Counted from the first letter of the stretch, positions 40,176 through 48,918 are shown. The stretch: DNA of 64,000 nt from Candidatus Saccharimonadota bacterium (GCA_017552385.1 JAFZQB010000007.1:1-64000); one strand, 5' to 3'. Translations and numbers: made by a program. The notes: generated by a model from the sequence alone, not told the origin.

Positions 40176-40251
40176 TGGCACGGGTGGAGAGACTCGAACT
40201 CCCGACACCTGGTTTTGGAGACCAGTGCTCTACCAACTGAGCTACACCCGT
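40176..40251 (-). tRNA. tRNA-Trp (CCA anticodon)
   Basis: Complete cloverleaf: ACGGGTG/CACCCGT acceptor, anticodon stem CTGGT/ACCAG around CTCCAAA, T arm GGGAGTTCGAGTCTC, encoded CCA. Confidence 0.95.
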
Positions 40252-40322
40252 ACGAAAATGTACAATATACTATATATTACCACAAAAAGTAAAAAATAAC
40301 CAACGCGAGCAATGTCTAGGTT

Positions 40323-42320
40323 TTACTGAGCGTTTTTCTTGAGCGAGAGAGCGAAGCCACCACCCGGTGCCATCCAAATATCGAGAAAATTATTCTTGGT
40401 GACGGTGGTTGTTTCTATCCGGATATCGAGAGGGTTGTCGCGGTAATGAGCGATTTCGGAATCGCGGTAGATCTCGGCAGTATAAGTAGCGCCTTCTTCA
40501 AGGAAGTCGAGTGCAACACGCACTTTGTGAGAATTTTCATTAGTGACACCACCAACAAACCAGTTATGACCACCTCGCTCCTCACGCGCAACAACATAGT
40601 ATTCGCCAATAGCGCCCATGAGCGGAACAGAACGTTCCCAGTTGACTGGCACATCGTGAATGAATTTGTAAGCGCCTGGATTAACTTCTTCATAAAAGCG
40701 TGGTCGATCGGCAGCCATCTGCATGCCGGAAGGAATGGTGACATAATACGCGAGCTGACGAGCTAGGGTAGACGAGAGGCGCTTGGTAGTGTTTGTAACG
40801 TCAAAGATGCCTGGCGTATAGTCCATTGGGCCAGAAAGTAGCCGCGTGAATGGCAGAATACAAGCATGAGATGGACTGAGCGCGCCACCTTCATATTCTT
40901 GGCCACGGGCACCTTCGCGCGTGAGAAGGTTCGGGAAAGTACGTTCGATGCCGGTGCCTTTAATCGGCTCATGAACATCAAGACAAATATGATACTTGGC
41001 TGCTAGCTCGAGTGACTTTTGGTAGTGAAGCACGCCAAGCTGCGAGTGGTGATATTCCCTCTTGCCCTGGATAAACATCATCGAGCCAGCATAACCTGGC
41101 TTAATGTAGCGGATGCCAAGGTCGGAATAATACTTATAGCTCGCTTCTAGTTGAGACTCGTAGTTATCAACAAAACCGACGGTTTCATGGTGACCGATGA
41201 TTTCTACTTCATTTTGATGCGCGTATTCGGCGATACCTGGAAGATCGCAGTCTGGCATTGGGTGAATAAAATCGGTGGTTTTGCCATTTAGTAGCCAGTC
41301 GCCATCCCATCCGCCGTTCCAGCCTTCAATGAGAAGACCTTGGATACCTAAGCGGCGGCACGCATCGATATATTCGATGGCGTGCTCCGTAGTGGCACCG
41401 TGTCGTGGGCCGGAAGCCCAAGTCCACTCTCCTACATACATAGCCCACCAAATGCCAAGAAACTTGATTGGCGTAACCCATGAGAAATCCGATGTAGGCG
41501 GGTCGTTGAGGTTAAGCATCATGCGGTTCTTAGTGAGTCCGATTGGCGAGCCAGCTATCATGATAAACCGCCATGGCGTATTGAATGGTAAATCAGTGCG
41601 AGCTTTTACGCCATCGGAAAGTGGTGTGATGTCAGATTTGAGAGCTTTCCATTCATCTAGCTTGAGACTCATCTCGCCATAGTTGTATAACGCCGCTTCG
41701 TGGATGGCGATGTGGTATTTATTTGGCAAGATAATTGTGAGCGGGGTGTGTACGGCTTTTTCTAGTTCGTAAACTGGTTTCTTCTCATAATTGTATTCGT
41801 AGCGATCTGGCTGATATGACGGGATAGACCAAGAATCGGAGTTGAGGTCGACGTTGAATTCCGTAAGTTCATCTTCAATTTCCACGCGCGAAAAGGCTGG
41901 CTGTGGTGGCAATTCATAACGGAACGCAATGCCGTCGTTGAACACTCGGAAGCGTAAGGTAAACAGACGATTAGCCTTTGAGGTCTCCGAAAGGTAGTAA
42001 GCAACTTCATTGTAATTATTTGTAATGAAATGCTCTTCGCCCCATACGGTTTCCCAAGTTTCACCAACGCTTTTTTCTGTGGTGCGTACGATGGAAAGAT
42101 GGTCTGCAAGTGGTGGCAGATTCTTGATCTTAAGACCGAGTTTAGAGTCGCGGATAATAGTGGATTCACCTTTTGTAACGGAATAAGAAATATGGCCCTG
42201 GCGAAGGGTAACTTTAAGTTTTACGGTATCATCAGGCGAGGCTATGATCCTTTCCGCGTCAGTAACTGGAGCTTTCACCCCATTTAACCAGTGCAAAAAG
42301 TTTTGAAACAATTTTGCCAT
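40323..42320 (-). CDS. Glycoside hydrolase family 97 (alpha-glucosidase/galactosidase type)
   Basis: 665 residues. The family layout is an N-terminal beta-sandwich (~15-250: ADHLSIVRTTEKSVGETWET, FNDGIAFRYELP), a TIM barrel (~255-560: SWVTPIKFLGIWWAMYVGEW, GIQGLLIEGWNGGWDGDW, HHETVGFVDNYESQL, IRYIKPGYAG) and a C-terminal beta domain (GHNWFVGGVTNENSHKVRV, TAEIYRDSEIAHY). GH97 enzymes hydrolyse alpha-glycosides by a Ca2+-dependent mechanism. No signal peptide is visible after choosing the leaderless ATG at 42320 (TATAAT, 6 nt upstream). A cytoplasmic role in alpha-glucan use fits with the GT4/GH57 operon nearby. Confidence 0.92.
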   Translation of the reverse strand: MAKLFQNFLHWLNGVKAPVTDAERIIASPDDTVKLKVTLRQGHISYSVTKGESTIIRDSKLGLKIKNLPPLADHLSIVRTTEKSVGETWETVWGEEHFITNNYNEVAYYLSETSKANRLFTLRFRVFNDGIAFRYELPPQPAFSRVEIEDELTEFNVDLNSDSWSIPSYQPDRYEYNYEKKPVYELEKAVHTPLTIILPNKYHIAIHEAALYNYGEMSLKLDEWKALKSDITPLSDGVKARTDLPFNTPWRFIMIAGSPIGLTKNRMMLNLNDPPTSDFSWVTPIKFLGIWWAMYVGEWTWASGPRHGATTEHAIEYIDACRRLGIQGLLIEGWNGGWDGDWLLNGKTTDFIHPMPDCDLPGIAEYAHQNEVEIIGHHETVGFVDNYESQLEASYKYYSDLGIRYIKPGYAGSMMFIQGKREYHHSQLGVLHYQKSLELAAKYHICLDVHEPIKGTGIERTFPNLLTREGARGQEYEGGALSPSHACILPFTRLLSGPMDYTPGIFDVTNTTKRLSSTLARQLAYYVTIPSGMQMAADRPRFYEEVNPGAYKFIHDVPVNWERSVPLMGAIGEYYVVAREERGGHNWFVGGVTNENSHKVRVALDFLEEGATYTAEIYRDSEIAHYRDNPLDIRIETTTVTKNNFLDIWMAPGGGFALSLKKNAQ

Positions 42321-42326
42321 AAGCAT

Positions 42327-42332
42327 ATTATA
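42327..42332 (-). promoter_or_regulatory. -10 of the GH97 gene
   Basis: TATAAT on the minus strand, 6 nt before the ATG. Confidence 0.5.
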
Positions 42333-42386
42333 TAAAAAAAATGGAGATTTTACTAGGTTTGCGACTAGTTTTTGACCAGCAAAAAT

Positions 42387-42394
42387 GATATGAT
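42387..42394 (+). promoter_or_regulatory. Extended -10 of the CapA-like gene
   Basis: TATGAT (42389-42394) directly follows ATGA, giving a TG-A extension. Eight nt to the ATG. No good -35. Confidence 0.45.
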
Positions 42395-42402
42395 GAAAAC
42401 GT

Positions 42403-43911
42403 ATGTTGCGAAAGCTGATTCTTGGAGGTTTCTGTTTCTTAATTGGGGCAGGTTTGGCTTTCTTTGGAATGCAGTTCTTCCTAAAAACCGGCTTCTTCAA
42501 AGTACCAGGAAAACTAATTATAGAAGGCGAAGTTTCGAACGTAGAACAATATACTAAGACTCTCGCGGAAATTGAGCTGGATAAAGATATGACTATTTCA
42601 GAGTACCTTAGCGATAAGAATATCACTCACAAAGCTGTGCCTACACAAGATTTAGTCGAGTCCGTCGAGGAAGTGGAGCAAGCCCAAGATGTTGACGACG
42701 CAAAATACTACCTAACCGATATTTTAGTGCCAGTGGCTGATTTTTATGAACCAAAAGAGTCTATTACTGGCGCAGAGTTTGAAGAGCGATTAGCTAGTGG
42801 CGAAGGTGTAACTTCGGTGCTTGATCTTGCCGAGACGCAGAAACTTCTAGCAGTAGATGGCAACTATTGGCTTGACGATTTCACGGATGGCGCGAAATAT
42901 AAAATACTCAAAGTCGAGGCCGAGACCGTGGGAGATATGGCTAATGTGACCGAACTACTTACGCCTTTGATGAAAGAGTTCCCTAGTAGCGAGACGGTTC
43001 TTTCCTTCACTCAAACTGGCGTAACGGCGCTTGGCCGTAATATGTATACTAAAATGGCACAAGTAGGAGTTGGAGCGTATTTTTCGGCAAACATTGCAGA
43101 GTATTTACGAAAATTTGATTTAACGCACACTAGCAACGAGAGTAGCTTTTCTTATTATGCTAGTGTCAATAATATTTGCTCAGACTGGCGATTCTTAGAT
43201 ACCTTGATAGATATTGGGCTGGATATCGTCGAGCTCACCGGTAACCACAATATAGATTGTGGTGCTGGAGACGCAATTTCGACTTTCGAAAAATATCAAG
43301 AGCTTGGGATTAAGACTGTCGGCGGTGGCCGCACAGCAGAAGAAGCAGAAATCCCACTTGTGATTTCACAAAAAGGAACCAATATCACGATGCTGGCCTA
43401 TAATCAGAGCACGGGTGGGGCGACGCTCGGTGCAACTCCGGGGGCGAATCAATACTATGCTGAAAACGCCATGGCACGTATTGCGGAGGCGAAGGAGCGC
43501 GGAGACTTTGTAATTGTAGATGTTCAATATAACGAATGTAACTTTTACGATGATGTGAATGAAAACACCTACTGCGATCGAGCTGATTCGGCGCCAGGAG
43601 ATCAAGTAGGGTTATTTAGGTCGCTAATTGATATGGGCGCTAATATTGTCGTCGGGACAAGTGCTCACCAGACGCAAACTTATGAGCAATATAACGGTGG
43701 TGAAATATATTATGGTCTTGGCAATATCTTCTTTGACCAAGTTTGGTGGCCTGGTACTACAAGAAGTCTGGGACTCACGCACTATTTTTGGAATGGACGC
43801 TTGCTTCAAACGAGAAGATTTGGTACAGTGTATGATACGAGTTATCAAACAAGAGTAATGAATACAGAGGAAATAGAATGGCTGATCAACCGACTGAACC
43901 AGGCGAGATAA
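42403..43911 (+). CDS. CapA-family protein (PGA_cap metallophosphatase fold)
   Basis: 502 residues. A signal anchor (LILGGFCFLIGAGLAFFGM) is followed by a ~200-residue region without clear homology and then a CapA domain (~210-480): IVELTGNHNIDCGAGDAIST (~277, metal-binding NH and D), AYNQSTGG, GDFVIVDVQYNEC, GANIVVGTSAHQTQTYEQYN and IYYGLGNIFFDQ. CapA proteins act in polyglutamate capsule synthesis or, in many genomes, have unknown phosphatase-like roles outside the membrane. No capBC partners are visible nearby. Leaderless ATG, 8 nt after TATGAT. Confidence 0.9.
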   Translation: MLRKLILGGFCFLIGAGLAFFGMQFFLKTGFFKVPGKLIIEGEVSNVEQYTKTLAEIELDKDMTISEYLSDKNITHKAVPTQDLVESVEEVEQAQDVDDAKYYLTDILVPVADFYEPKESITGAEFEERLASGEGVTSVLDLAETQKLLAVDGNYWLDDFTDGAKYKILKVEAETVGDMANVTELLTPLMKEFPSSETVLSFTQTGVTALGRNMYTKMAQVGVGAYFSANIAEYLRKFDLTHTSNESSFSYYASVNNICSDWRFLDTLIDIGLDIVELTGNHNIDCGAGDAISTFEKYQELGIKTVGGGRTAEEAEIPLVISQKGTNITMLAYNQSTGGATLGATPGANQYYAENAMARIAEAKERGDFVIVDVQYNECNFYDDVNENTYCDRADSAPGDQVGLFRSLIDMGANIVVGTSAHQTQTYEQYNGGEIYYGLGNIFFDQVWWPGTTRSLGLTHYFWNGRLLQTRRFGTVYDTSYQTRVMNTEEIEWLINRLNQAR

Positions 43912-44096
43912 TTGAAAAACGCAAGCATAGCCGCGCGGGCGAGATTTTGTTTGATACGTTGGTGATGATACTTGTTGCGGCCGCAACATATGCCTTTTTT
44001 AGGGTTACTTTAGTGAGCCCAGAAAATCAAGAAGTGAATAATCCGTCAGTGATGAATAAGCTGCCAGCTAGTGAAGAAACTAGGGACACCGATTAG
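43878..44096 (+). CDS. Small single-pass membrane protein (72 aa)
   Basis: A charged N terminus (EIIEKRKHSRAGEILFDTLV) runs into one transmembrane helix (LVMILVAAATYAFFRVTLV), followed by a polar tail. The start lies inside the end of the CapA-like gene in another frame, 6 nt after AGAGGA, which supports coupled translation. The N-terminal half vaguely resembles the first helix of signal peptidase I, but no catalytic part follows. Function unknown. It converges on the CAP-domain gene with a 2-nt gap. Confidence 0.65.
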   Translation: MADQPTEPGEIIEKRKHSRAGEILFDTLVMILVAAATYAFFRVTLVSPENQEVNNPSVMNKLPASEETRDTD

Positions 44097-44098
44097 GT

Positions 44099-45052
44099 TT
44101 AGTAGGTCGAGAAGAATTGCGACCAGTAAGTCTTGTATTTGGTGTCTTGGTCAAATATGAAGCCAACAGAAAGCTTGGTGTAGTTAGCGCTAAGAATATT
44201 AGCGCGGTGGTCGGGCGAGTTCATCCAGGCGGCAACTACAGATTCTGGAGAAACAGCAGCATTGCCAGCCATGAGGTTTTCTCCACTAGAACCACCGGTA
44301 TCTGGTATCGGACAAGCCGTCTCCCACGAGGAGCCATCCGGACGAATATGGGCATATGAAGTCATGAGTTCACGAGCACGTATAGCCGCAGCAACTTCGC
44401 ATGTAACTCCCCATTCTAGTGGTTCGATACCATTCTTGGTGCGCTCTGCATTAACGAGTGCTAGAACATCACGTTTCCATTGCTCGGTCGGAACTTCAAC
44501 GACCGTTACCGTGATAGAGTCATGACGGCGACCATCATATGTGCCGGCCGTGATTGTCGTAGTGCCGGTGCCCTTGATGATGGGGTAGCGGCATACTTCT
44601 GAAGAATAGCCAAGCCAGGTGCGGGCGGTCGAATAGAAGCCCGCGATAACATCTTGGTTCGATGATTGCCAATACATGCTACCCAAATTAGATAGATTGC
44701 CGCCAACGCAAATGTCGATGTCGGCTGACTGGTAGATAGTGATAGAATCTTCGTTCCACAATTCTCCTCTAGATACTGGGTCTGAAGAAATCCAGCCATT
44801 GGGCGCCACTTGGTAGACAGTGCCGTCGGCACTAGCAATGGTCTTACCGCTAGAAATATCAGAAACCGAACCAAGGAGCTCCGCTTCTTCGATAGCATCA
44901 GTTATTTCATCAGAACGTTCGGCAACGGCACGAAACTCACCGCCACCTCCCCAAATGGAGGCGGCAATCAAAATTCCGGCAATAAGAATAGCTGCAGCGT
45001 TAACGGATAGAAGAATCGTCATACGCGTCTGTTTGATCAAAGCAGCTGTCAA
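44099..45052 (-). CDS. Secreted CAP-domain (SCP/PR1) protein
   Basis: 317 residues. Signal anchor (ILLSVNAAAILIAGILIAAS), a ~150-residue beta-rich middle and a CAP domain at ~195-317. CAP signatures are VLALVNAERTKNGIEPLEW, ARELMTSYAHIRPDGSSWE, GENLMAG, VVAAWMNSPDHRANILS and TYWSQFFSTY; the two His and the Glu of the CAP cavity are present. Bacterial CAP proteins are extracellular and bind small ligands or calcium. Start is TTG at 45052, 5 nt after AAAGGAGGT. An alternative ATG lies ten codons later. Confidence 0.9.
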   Translation of the reverse strand: MTAALIKQTRMTILLSVNAAAILIAGILIAASIWGGGGEFRAVAERSDEITDAIEEAELLGSVSDISSGKTIASADGTVYQVAPNGWISSDPVSRGELWNEDSITIYQSADIDICVGGNLSNLGSMYWQSSNQDVIAGFYSTARTWLGYSSEVCRYPIIKGTGTTTITAGTYDGRRHDSITVTVVEVPTEQWKRDVLALVNAERTKNGIEPLEWGVTCEVAAAIRARELMTSYAHIRPDGSSWETACPIPDTGGSSGENLMAGNAAVSPESVVAAWMNSPDHRANILSANYTKLSVGFIFDQDTKYKTYWSQFFSTY

Positions 45053-45099
45053 ACTCTACCTCCTTTTTTCTTATACTTATTATACAAAACACAAGAAAA

Positions 45100-45124
45100 A
45101 ACCTCAAGTCTAAAACTTGAGGTT
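45100..45124 (-). terminator. Intrinsic terminator of the 45138 gene
   Basis: A 10-bp AACCTCAAGT/ACTTGAGGTT stem followed by a T run on the minus strand. Confidence 0.8.
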
Positions 45125-45137
45125 TAGAGATGGGAGA

Positions 45138-45722
45138 TTAGGTGAAGGGCCAGCCGATAACGTCATGGAATAATTTTACTCCATATCCATCTCTGTTAGG
45201 GTTATTGATCTGCTCATGATAAAGATCGACTAAGGATTCCCACGCACCGCGGGCAGAATTAACAAGGCAGGGCTTGCCATAAATGTCGTGATTCTGCCCA
45301 TGAAGCATATCGAGACATATCTTGCCCTCTTTGTGATAACGGTGCCATTCGAAGATGACTGATGTAATGTCTTTACCAAAGTCCCAGAATATGGCGTGAT
45401 GAAGAATGCCAGGATCCTTGAACCAGTCAAGCAAGTATGGTCGGAAGCCGTTTTTTGACATGTATTCATCGTAGACTCCTTTACTGAACTCATGCAGGAA
45501 CATCGAATCCACTCCGCTCATTACTTCATCGATGTACCTAGAGCCATCAGAGAATAGTCCACTTTCCGGCATCTGCTCTCTGTAAAAGGCGTCCGAAAGG
45601 ATTACAGGTCGCTCAGCCCACTCGTGATAGTAGAGGCTTGCAGCCCCGTTTGGAGATGCTTGAACCTTTTTTTGCATCTCGTCCCAGTTTCCGATTTTGC
45701 CAAAGCGCGCTTCTTCAGTCAT
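45138..45722 (-). CDS. Hypothetical soluble protein (194 aa)
   Basis: No family recognised. The protein is rich in Trp, His, Tyr and acidic residues, for example FGKDITSVIFEWHRYHKEGK, MLHGQNHDIYGKPCLVNSAR and LYYHEWAERPVILSDAFYRE; no membrane segment or signal peptide. The style resembles the 6332 protein (many Trp and His, similar size), although no direct homology is clear. GGGAGAG lies about 11 nt before the ATG. Monocistronic with promoter, leader hairpin (GCCAG/CTGGC) and terminator. Confidence 0.72.
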   Translation of the reverse strand: MTEEARFGKIGNWDEMQKKVQASPNGAASLYYHEWAERPVILSDAFYREQMPESGLFSDGSRYIDEVMSGVDSMFLHEFSKGVYDEYMSKNGFRPYLLDWFKDPGILHHAIFWDFGKDITSVIFEWHRYHKEGKICLDMLHGQNHDIYGKPCLVNSARGAWESLVDLYHEQINNPNRDGYGVKLFHDVIGWPFT

Positions 45723-45782
45723 TTCGTGCTCACTCTCCCTTTTTAAAGAACTTGCCAGATTAGCCCCTGGCTAGGTTGGTAT

Positions 45783-45811
45783 ATTGTAGCATATTCTTAT
45801 CTGATAAGCAA
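45783..45811 (-). promoter_or_regulatory. Promoter of the 45138 gene
   Basis: TTGCTT (45806-45811), 17 bp, TACAAT (45783-45788) with TGC extension. Confidence 0.6.
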
Positions 45812-45851
45812 CGATAGCCCCGGATTGGTTGGTTTTTCTTGAAATAAAAAA

Positions 45852-45866
45852 TTGCCTTATTGGCAA
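45852..45866 (-). terminator. Terminator of tRNA-Ala(CGC)
   Basis: TTGCC/GGCAA stem with a 5-nt loop and a T run on the minus strand. Confidence 0.7.
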
Positions 45867-45875
45867 CCCACTTGT

Positions 45876-45951
45876 TGGTGGAGCGTGCGGGAATCAAACC
45901 CGCGACCTCGGCAATGCGAATGCCGCGCTCTATCAGCTGAGCTAACGCCCC
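45876..45951 (-). tRNA. tRNA-Ala (CGC anticodon)
   Basis: Complete cloverleaf: GGGGCGT acceptor paired with ACGCTCC, anticodon stem CGGCA/TGCCG around TTCGCAT, T arm GCGGG-TTTGATT-CCCGC, encoded CCA. Confidence 0.95.
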
Positions 45952-45960
45952 AACCTTTGC

Positions 45961-45969
45961 ATTATAGCA
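45961..45969 (-). promoter_or_regulatory. Extended -10 of tRNA-Ala(CGC)
   Basis: TGCTATAAT on the minus strand, about 10 nt before the tRNA. Its -35 region falls inside the hairpin at 45978-46003. Confidence 0.6.
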
Positions 45970-45977
45970 TACAACTA

Positions 45978-46003
45978 AGCTTTCCGGAAGAATCCGGAAA
46001 GCT
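45978..46003 (-). terminator. Hairpin after glyA, weak terminator
   Basis: A perfect 10-bp AGCTTTCCGG/CCGGAAAGCT stem, but without a T run on the minus strand, so termination may be partial. Confidence 0.5.
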
Positions 46004-46024
46004 ATAGCGTCTTCTGACTTAATA

Positions 46025-47401
46025 TTATTTGACGCCTGGTACTGGGAACTTGAGTGCGAGTGTACGCACTTCAGCGCGAATCTTGCCTAACTCTTCAGCT
46101 GCTTCATCAAGACGATCTTCTGTGCCAAGGCCGACGCAGATGTCTGCAACGCGGCGCATCCAATCGGCGATCTGCTTCATTTCTTCTTGACCAAGGCCAC
46201 GGGTAGTGATGGCTGGTGTGCCAAGACGAACGCCCGATGGGCGGAAGGCGGCACCTTTATCGGTTGGAAGAGAGTTAGCATTGAGGTTAAGCCCGATCAT
46301 ATCAAGAGCGCGTTCGAAGAACTTGCCATCAATGCCAAAGCTCTTTACCATATTGACGAGAATAAGGTGATTCTCGGTGCCGTCGCCTTGAAGAACGAAG
46401 CCATCTTTTTTGAGTGCGTCAGCCAAAGTCTTAGCGTTTTTGACGATGGTTTTGGCGTAGGTTTTAAACTCTGGTTGGAGCGCTTCGCCGAAGGCGACTG
46501 CCTTAGCGGCAATGATGTGTTCTAGCGGGCCACCTTGTGTGCCTGGGAAGACAGCACGATCAATAAGGATTGGAATGTTTTCGATGGTGTGTTCTGGCTT
46601 CTTCAAAGGCGACGCAACGTTTCCTTTCGATAGAATCAAACCGCCGCGAGGACCACGTAAAGTTTTGTGAGTAGTGGTAGTCATGACATTAAAGCCGTGA
46701 TCTAGAGGATTTGGATGAACGCCGCCGGCGATAAGTCCAGCAACGTGGGCCATGTCGGCCATAAGTAGACAACCTGGGATTTTCTTGGCTATTTTTGCAA
46801 CTCGATCGAAATCTGGGATCTTCATAAACGCAGAATAACCAATAAGAATGATTTTTGGCTGCTCTTCTAGAGCAACGCGTTCGAGCTCTTTGTAGTCGAT
46901 ATCGCCAGATTCATCGACGCCATAGCCGACGAAATTATAAATATGAGCGGAGCGGGTAACTTTGGCGCCGTGAGTGAGGTGACCACCAGCAGGCAGAGAC
47001 ATCGCTAAAATGGTGTCGCCAGGCTCACACCAGGCCCAATACACTGCTTCATTAGCATTCGCGCCAGAGTGAGGCTGGACGTTAGCATGGTCGGCATGGA
47101 ACAATTTGCAAGCGCGAGAAATGGCAAGACGCTCTATCTTGTCGACATTGTCTTGTCCGCCGTAGTAGCGGAAATTACCCAGTTTTTCAGCGGCAATTTT
47201 ATCTTCCGACCAGAAATCTTTCGGTTCGCCAGAAATGCCATCAAAGCTCGGGTAACCCTCAGAATATTTGTTGGTCAAGACGGAACCTGCAGCCTTAAGA
47301 ACGTTTGCCGAGACATAGTTTTCACTCGGAATGAGCTCAAGGCCTTCTTTTTGACGGGTTTCTTCAGATTTAATAAGGGAGAAAACGGGATCTTTAGACA
47401 T
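46025..47401 (-). CDS. glyA: Serine hydroxymethyltransferase
   Basis: 458 residues. PLP-enzyme signatures include LELIPSENYVSANVLKAAGS, TNKYSEGYPS, NVQPHSGANANEAVYWAW, MADMAHVAGLIAGGVHPNPL and the lysine motif TTTHKTLRGPRGGLIL (~235). FRPSGVRLGTPAITTRGL closes the family pattern. It makes glycine and methylene-tetrahydrofolate from serine, the cofactor used by ThyA. It is the last gene of thyA-folA-glyA, an operon holding the whole thymidylate cycle. AAGGAAA lies just before the ATG; the gap to folA is 1 nt. Confidence 0.97.
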   Translation of the reverse strand: MSKDPVFSLIKSEETRQKEGLELIPSENYVSANVLKAAGSVLTNKYSEGYPSFDGISGEPKDFWSEDKIAAEKLGNFRYYGGQDNVDKIERLAISRACKLFHADHANVQPHSGANANEAVYWAWCEPGDTILAMSLPAGGHLTHGAKVTRSAHIYNFVGYGVDESGDIDYKELERVALEEQPKIILIGYSAFMKIPDFDRVAKIAKKIPGCLLMADMAHVAGLIAGGVHPNPLDHGFNVMTTTTHKTLRGPRGGLILSKGNVASPLKKPEHTIENIPILIDRAVFPGTQGGPLEHIIAAKAVAFGEALQPEFKTYAKTIVKNAKTLADALKKDGFVLQGDGTENHLILVNMVKSFGIDGKFFERALDMIGLNLNANSLPTDKGAAFRPSGVRLGTPAITTRGLGQEEMKQIADWMRRVADICVGLGTEDRLDEAAEELGKIRAEVRTLALKFPVPGVK

Positions 47402-47402
47402 G

Positions 47403-47894
47403 TTATTTTTCCTTTCTGGTATATTTGTTGATATTAAAATTAGTTTGATTTTCGGTTAATGATTGAAGAGTAGTTAAATCATAATCTTCCTTGTTAAATT
47501 CTGGAAAGAACACGTCCGCTTCTTTTTCTGCGTCGACTTCAGTGAGATAAAGAGTACGTGCGTAAGGTAAAAATATTTTATAAATGGTGGCTCCACCGAT
47601 AATGAAGATTTCTTCGTCTGTGTCTTTGTTCTCTTTTACAAAGGTATCGAAGTCTGGGATCTGCGCAGTATTTTCTGGAAGCTCGGTCAAAGGCGCGTGT
47701 GAAAGAATAAGATTTTGGCGATTCGGCAAAGGCTTCTCGCCGAGAGACTTCCAGGTGTTCAGACCCATGACGATAGTATGTCCGCGTGTCGTCTCGCGAA
47801 AGAACTTCATATCGTCTTTGAAATGGAAGATTAAATCATTGTTCTTCCCTAGTTCGAGATTTTTACCTACACATGCAATTATCGAAAAAGCCAT
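47403..47894 (-). CDS. folA: Dihydrofolate reductase
   Basis: 163 residues, the usual length. Motifs: SIIACVGKNLELGKNNDLIF, HFKDDMKFFRETT with the catalytic Asp, HTIVMGLNTWKSLGEKPLPN, and EIFIIGGATIYKIFLPYART. It regenerates tetrahydrofolate from the dihydrofolate made by ThyA. The ribosome site AAGGAG overlaps the thyA stop codon, so translation is coupled. Middle gene of the operon. Confidence 0.96.
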   Translation of the reverse strand: MAFSIIACVGKNLELGKNNDLIFHFKDDMKFFRETTRGHTIVMGLNTWKSLGEKPLPNRQNLILSHAPLTELPENTAQIPDFDTFVKENKDTDEEIFIIGGATIYKIFLPYARTLYLTEVDAEKEADVFFPEFNKEDYDLTTLQSLTENQTNFNINKYTRKEK

Positions 47895-47903
47895 TTTAAC
47901 TCC

Positions 47904-48869
47904 TTACGCCGTGATTGGCATATTAATACGGCCCTGATGCTGGTAATCAATGAGTTGAATGTCTTTGAGCTCTTTTGAGTTATCGAACTTGAAGAAGTCC
48001 TTGATCTTAGGATTGAGCCAAAGCTTCGGCGCATCGTACATTTTGCCACGCTCTTTGATAATGGCGTCACGTCGTTCAAGTTGTTCTTTAATACCTGGGA
48101 TTTGATTTTCGTAAATATGTGCATCATTGATAGTGAAGGTCATCTTGCCTGGACGGAGACCAACGGTTTGTGCAACCATAGAGAGAAGTACAGCGTATTG
48201 AGAAATGTTAAATGGAAGTCCAAGTGGCGCATCGTTGCTGCGGGAGTGGACCATAAGATTGAGCCGGCCCTTCGAAACAATCCATTCATTGCTCCAAACA
48301 CAGGACGGAAGAGTAGCCGTTGGGATCCACTCGTTCTGCCAGAGCGACATGACCATACGGCGGTTAGTTTGGTCGTTTTTGAGAGTCTCAATTAGGCTCT
48401 GAGTAAGCTGATAGCGATTTACTACCCAACCATAAGCGGTGCCGATGGTCCCGATTGGGTTTTCTTTAATGCCTTTTTCTTTGTATAGCTTTACAAAATC
48501 GCGACCCATATAAACGCCAGATTCAGGAACTTCCCATTCATTCCAAATCTTGACCCCGCGGTCATGAAGCCATTTGACGTCGTTGCTTTGTACTTGCCAG
48601 ATCCAAAGCATTTCTAATACAGCCGTCTTAAAGGCGACGAATTTTGTAGTAAGAATAGGAAACTCTTCTTCTAGATCAAATTCTAAAGTGTAGTGCGGGA
48701 TACGAATAGTAGCCGATGCTTCTTTTGCCTGGATCAGATGGTTTGGCATAGTGCCGGCAGCTCTTTTGGAACGTGCAGTATCGGTCTTGTCTTTGTAGTT
48801 AACAACGCGTTCGCCTTCGCGTAGGATCTTGTCGCACAGGTCAAGATATTGTTCGTCGAATCGGCTCAT
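47904..48869 (-). CDS. thyA: Thymidylate synthase
   Basis: 321 residues. Folate- and dUMP-site blocks are PNHLIQAKEASATIRIPHY, EMLWIWQVQSNDVKWLHDRG, GTAYGWVVNRYQL, DQTNRRMVMSLWQ, the active-site TLPSCVWSNEW, HSRSNDAPLGLPFNISQYA and INDAHIYENQI. The active-site Cys is present, but the usual PCH is SCV, a divergent version. GGAGGA lies 5-6 nt before the ATG; TATAAT is upstream. First gene of the thyA-folA-glyA operon. Confidence 0.95.
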   Translation of the reverse strand: MSRFDEQYLDLCDKILREGERVVNYKDKTDTARSKRAAGTMPNHLIQAKEASATIRIPHYTLEFDLEEEFPILTTKFVAFKTAVLEMLWIWQVQSNDVKWLHDRGVKIWNEWEVPESGVYMGRDFVKLYKEKGIKENPIGTIGTAYGWVVNRYQLTQSLIETLKNDQTNRRMVMSLWQNEWIPTATLPSCVWSNEWIVSKGRLNLMVHSRSNDAPLGLPFNISQYAVLLSMVAQTVGLRPGKMTFTINDAHIYENQIPGIKEQLERRDAIIKERGKMYDAPKLWLNPKIKDFFKFDNSKELKDIQLIDYQHQGRINMPITA

Positions 48870-48918
48870 AATTCCTCCGTTTAATTACTTCTATTATATA
48901 TGAGCCTGAGAGTTTTGA

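Noticed and set aside
40074-40292. Plus-strand frame crossing tRNA-Trp and the structured element
   Set aside because: It consists of the reverse complement of tRNA-Trp and repeat arms; no ribosome site.
43878-44096. Signal peptidase I fragment
   Set aside because: Only the first helix is vaguely alike; there is no catalytic Ser or Lys region, so it is listed as a small membrane protein.
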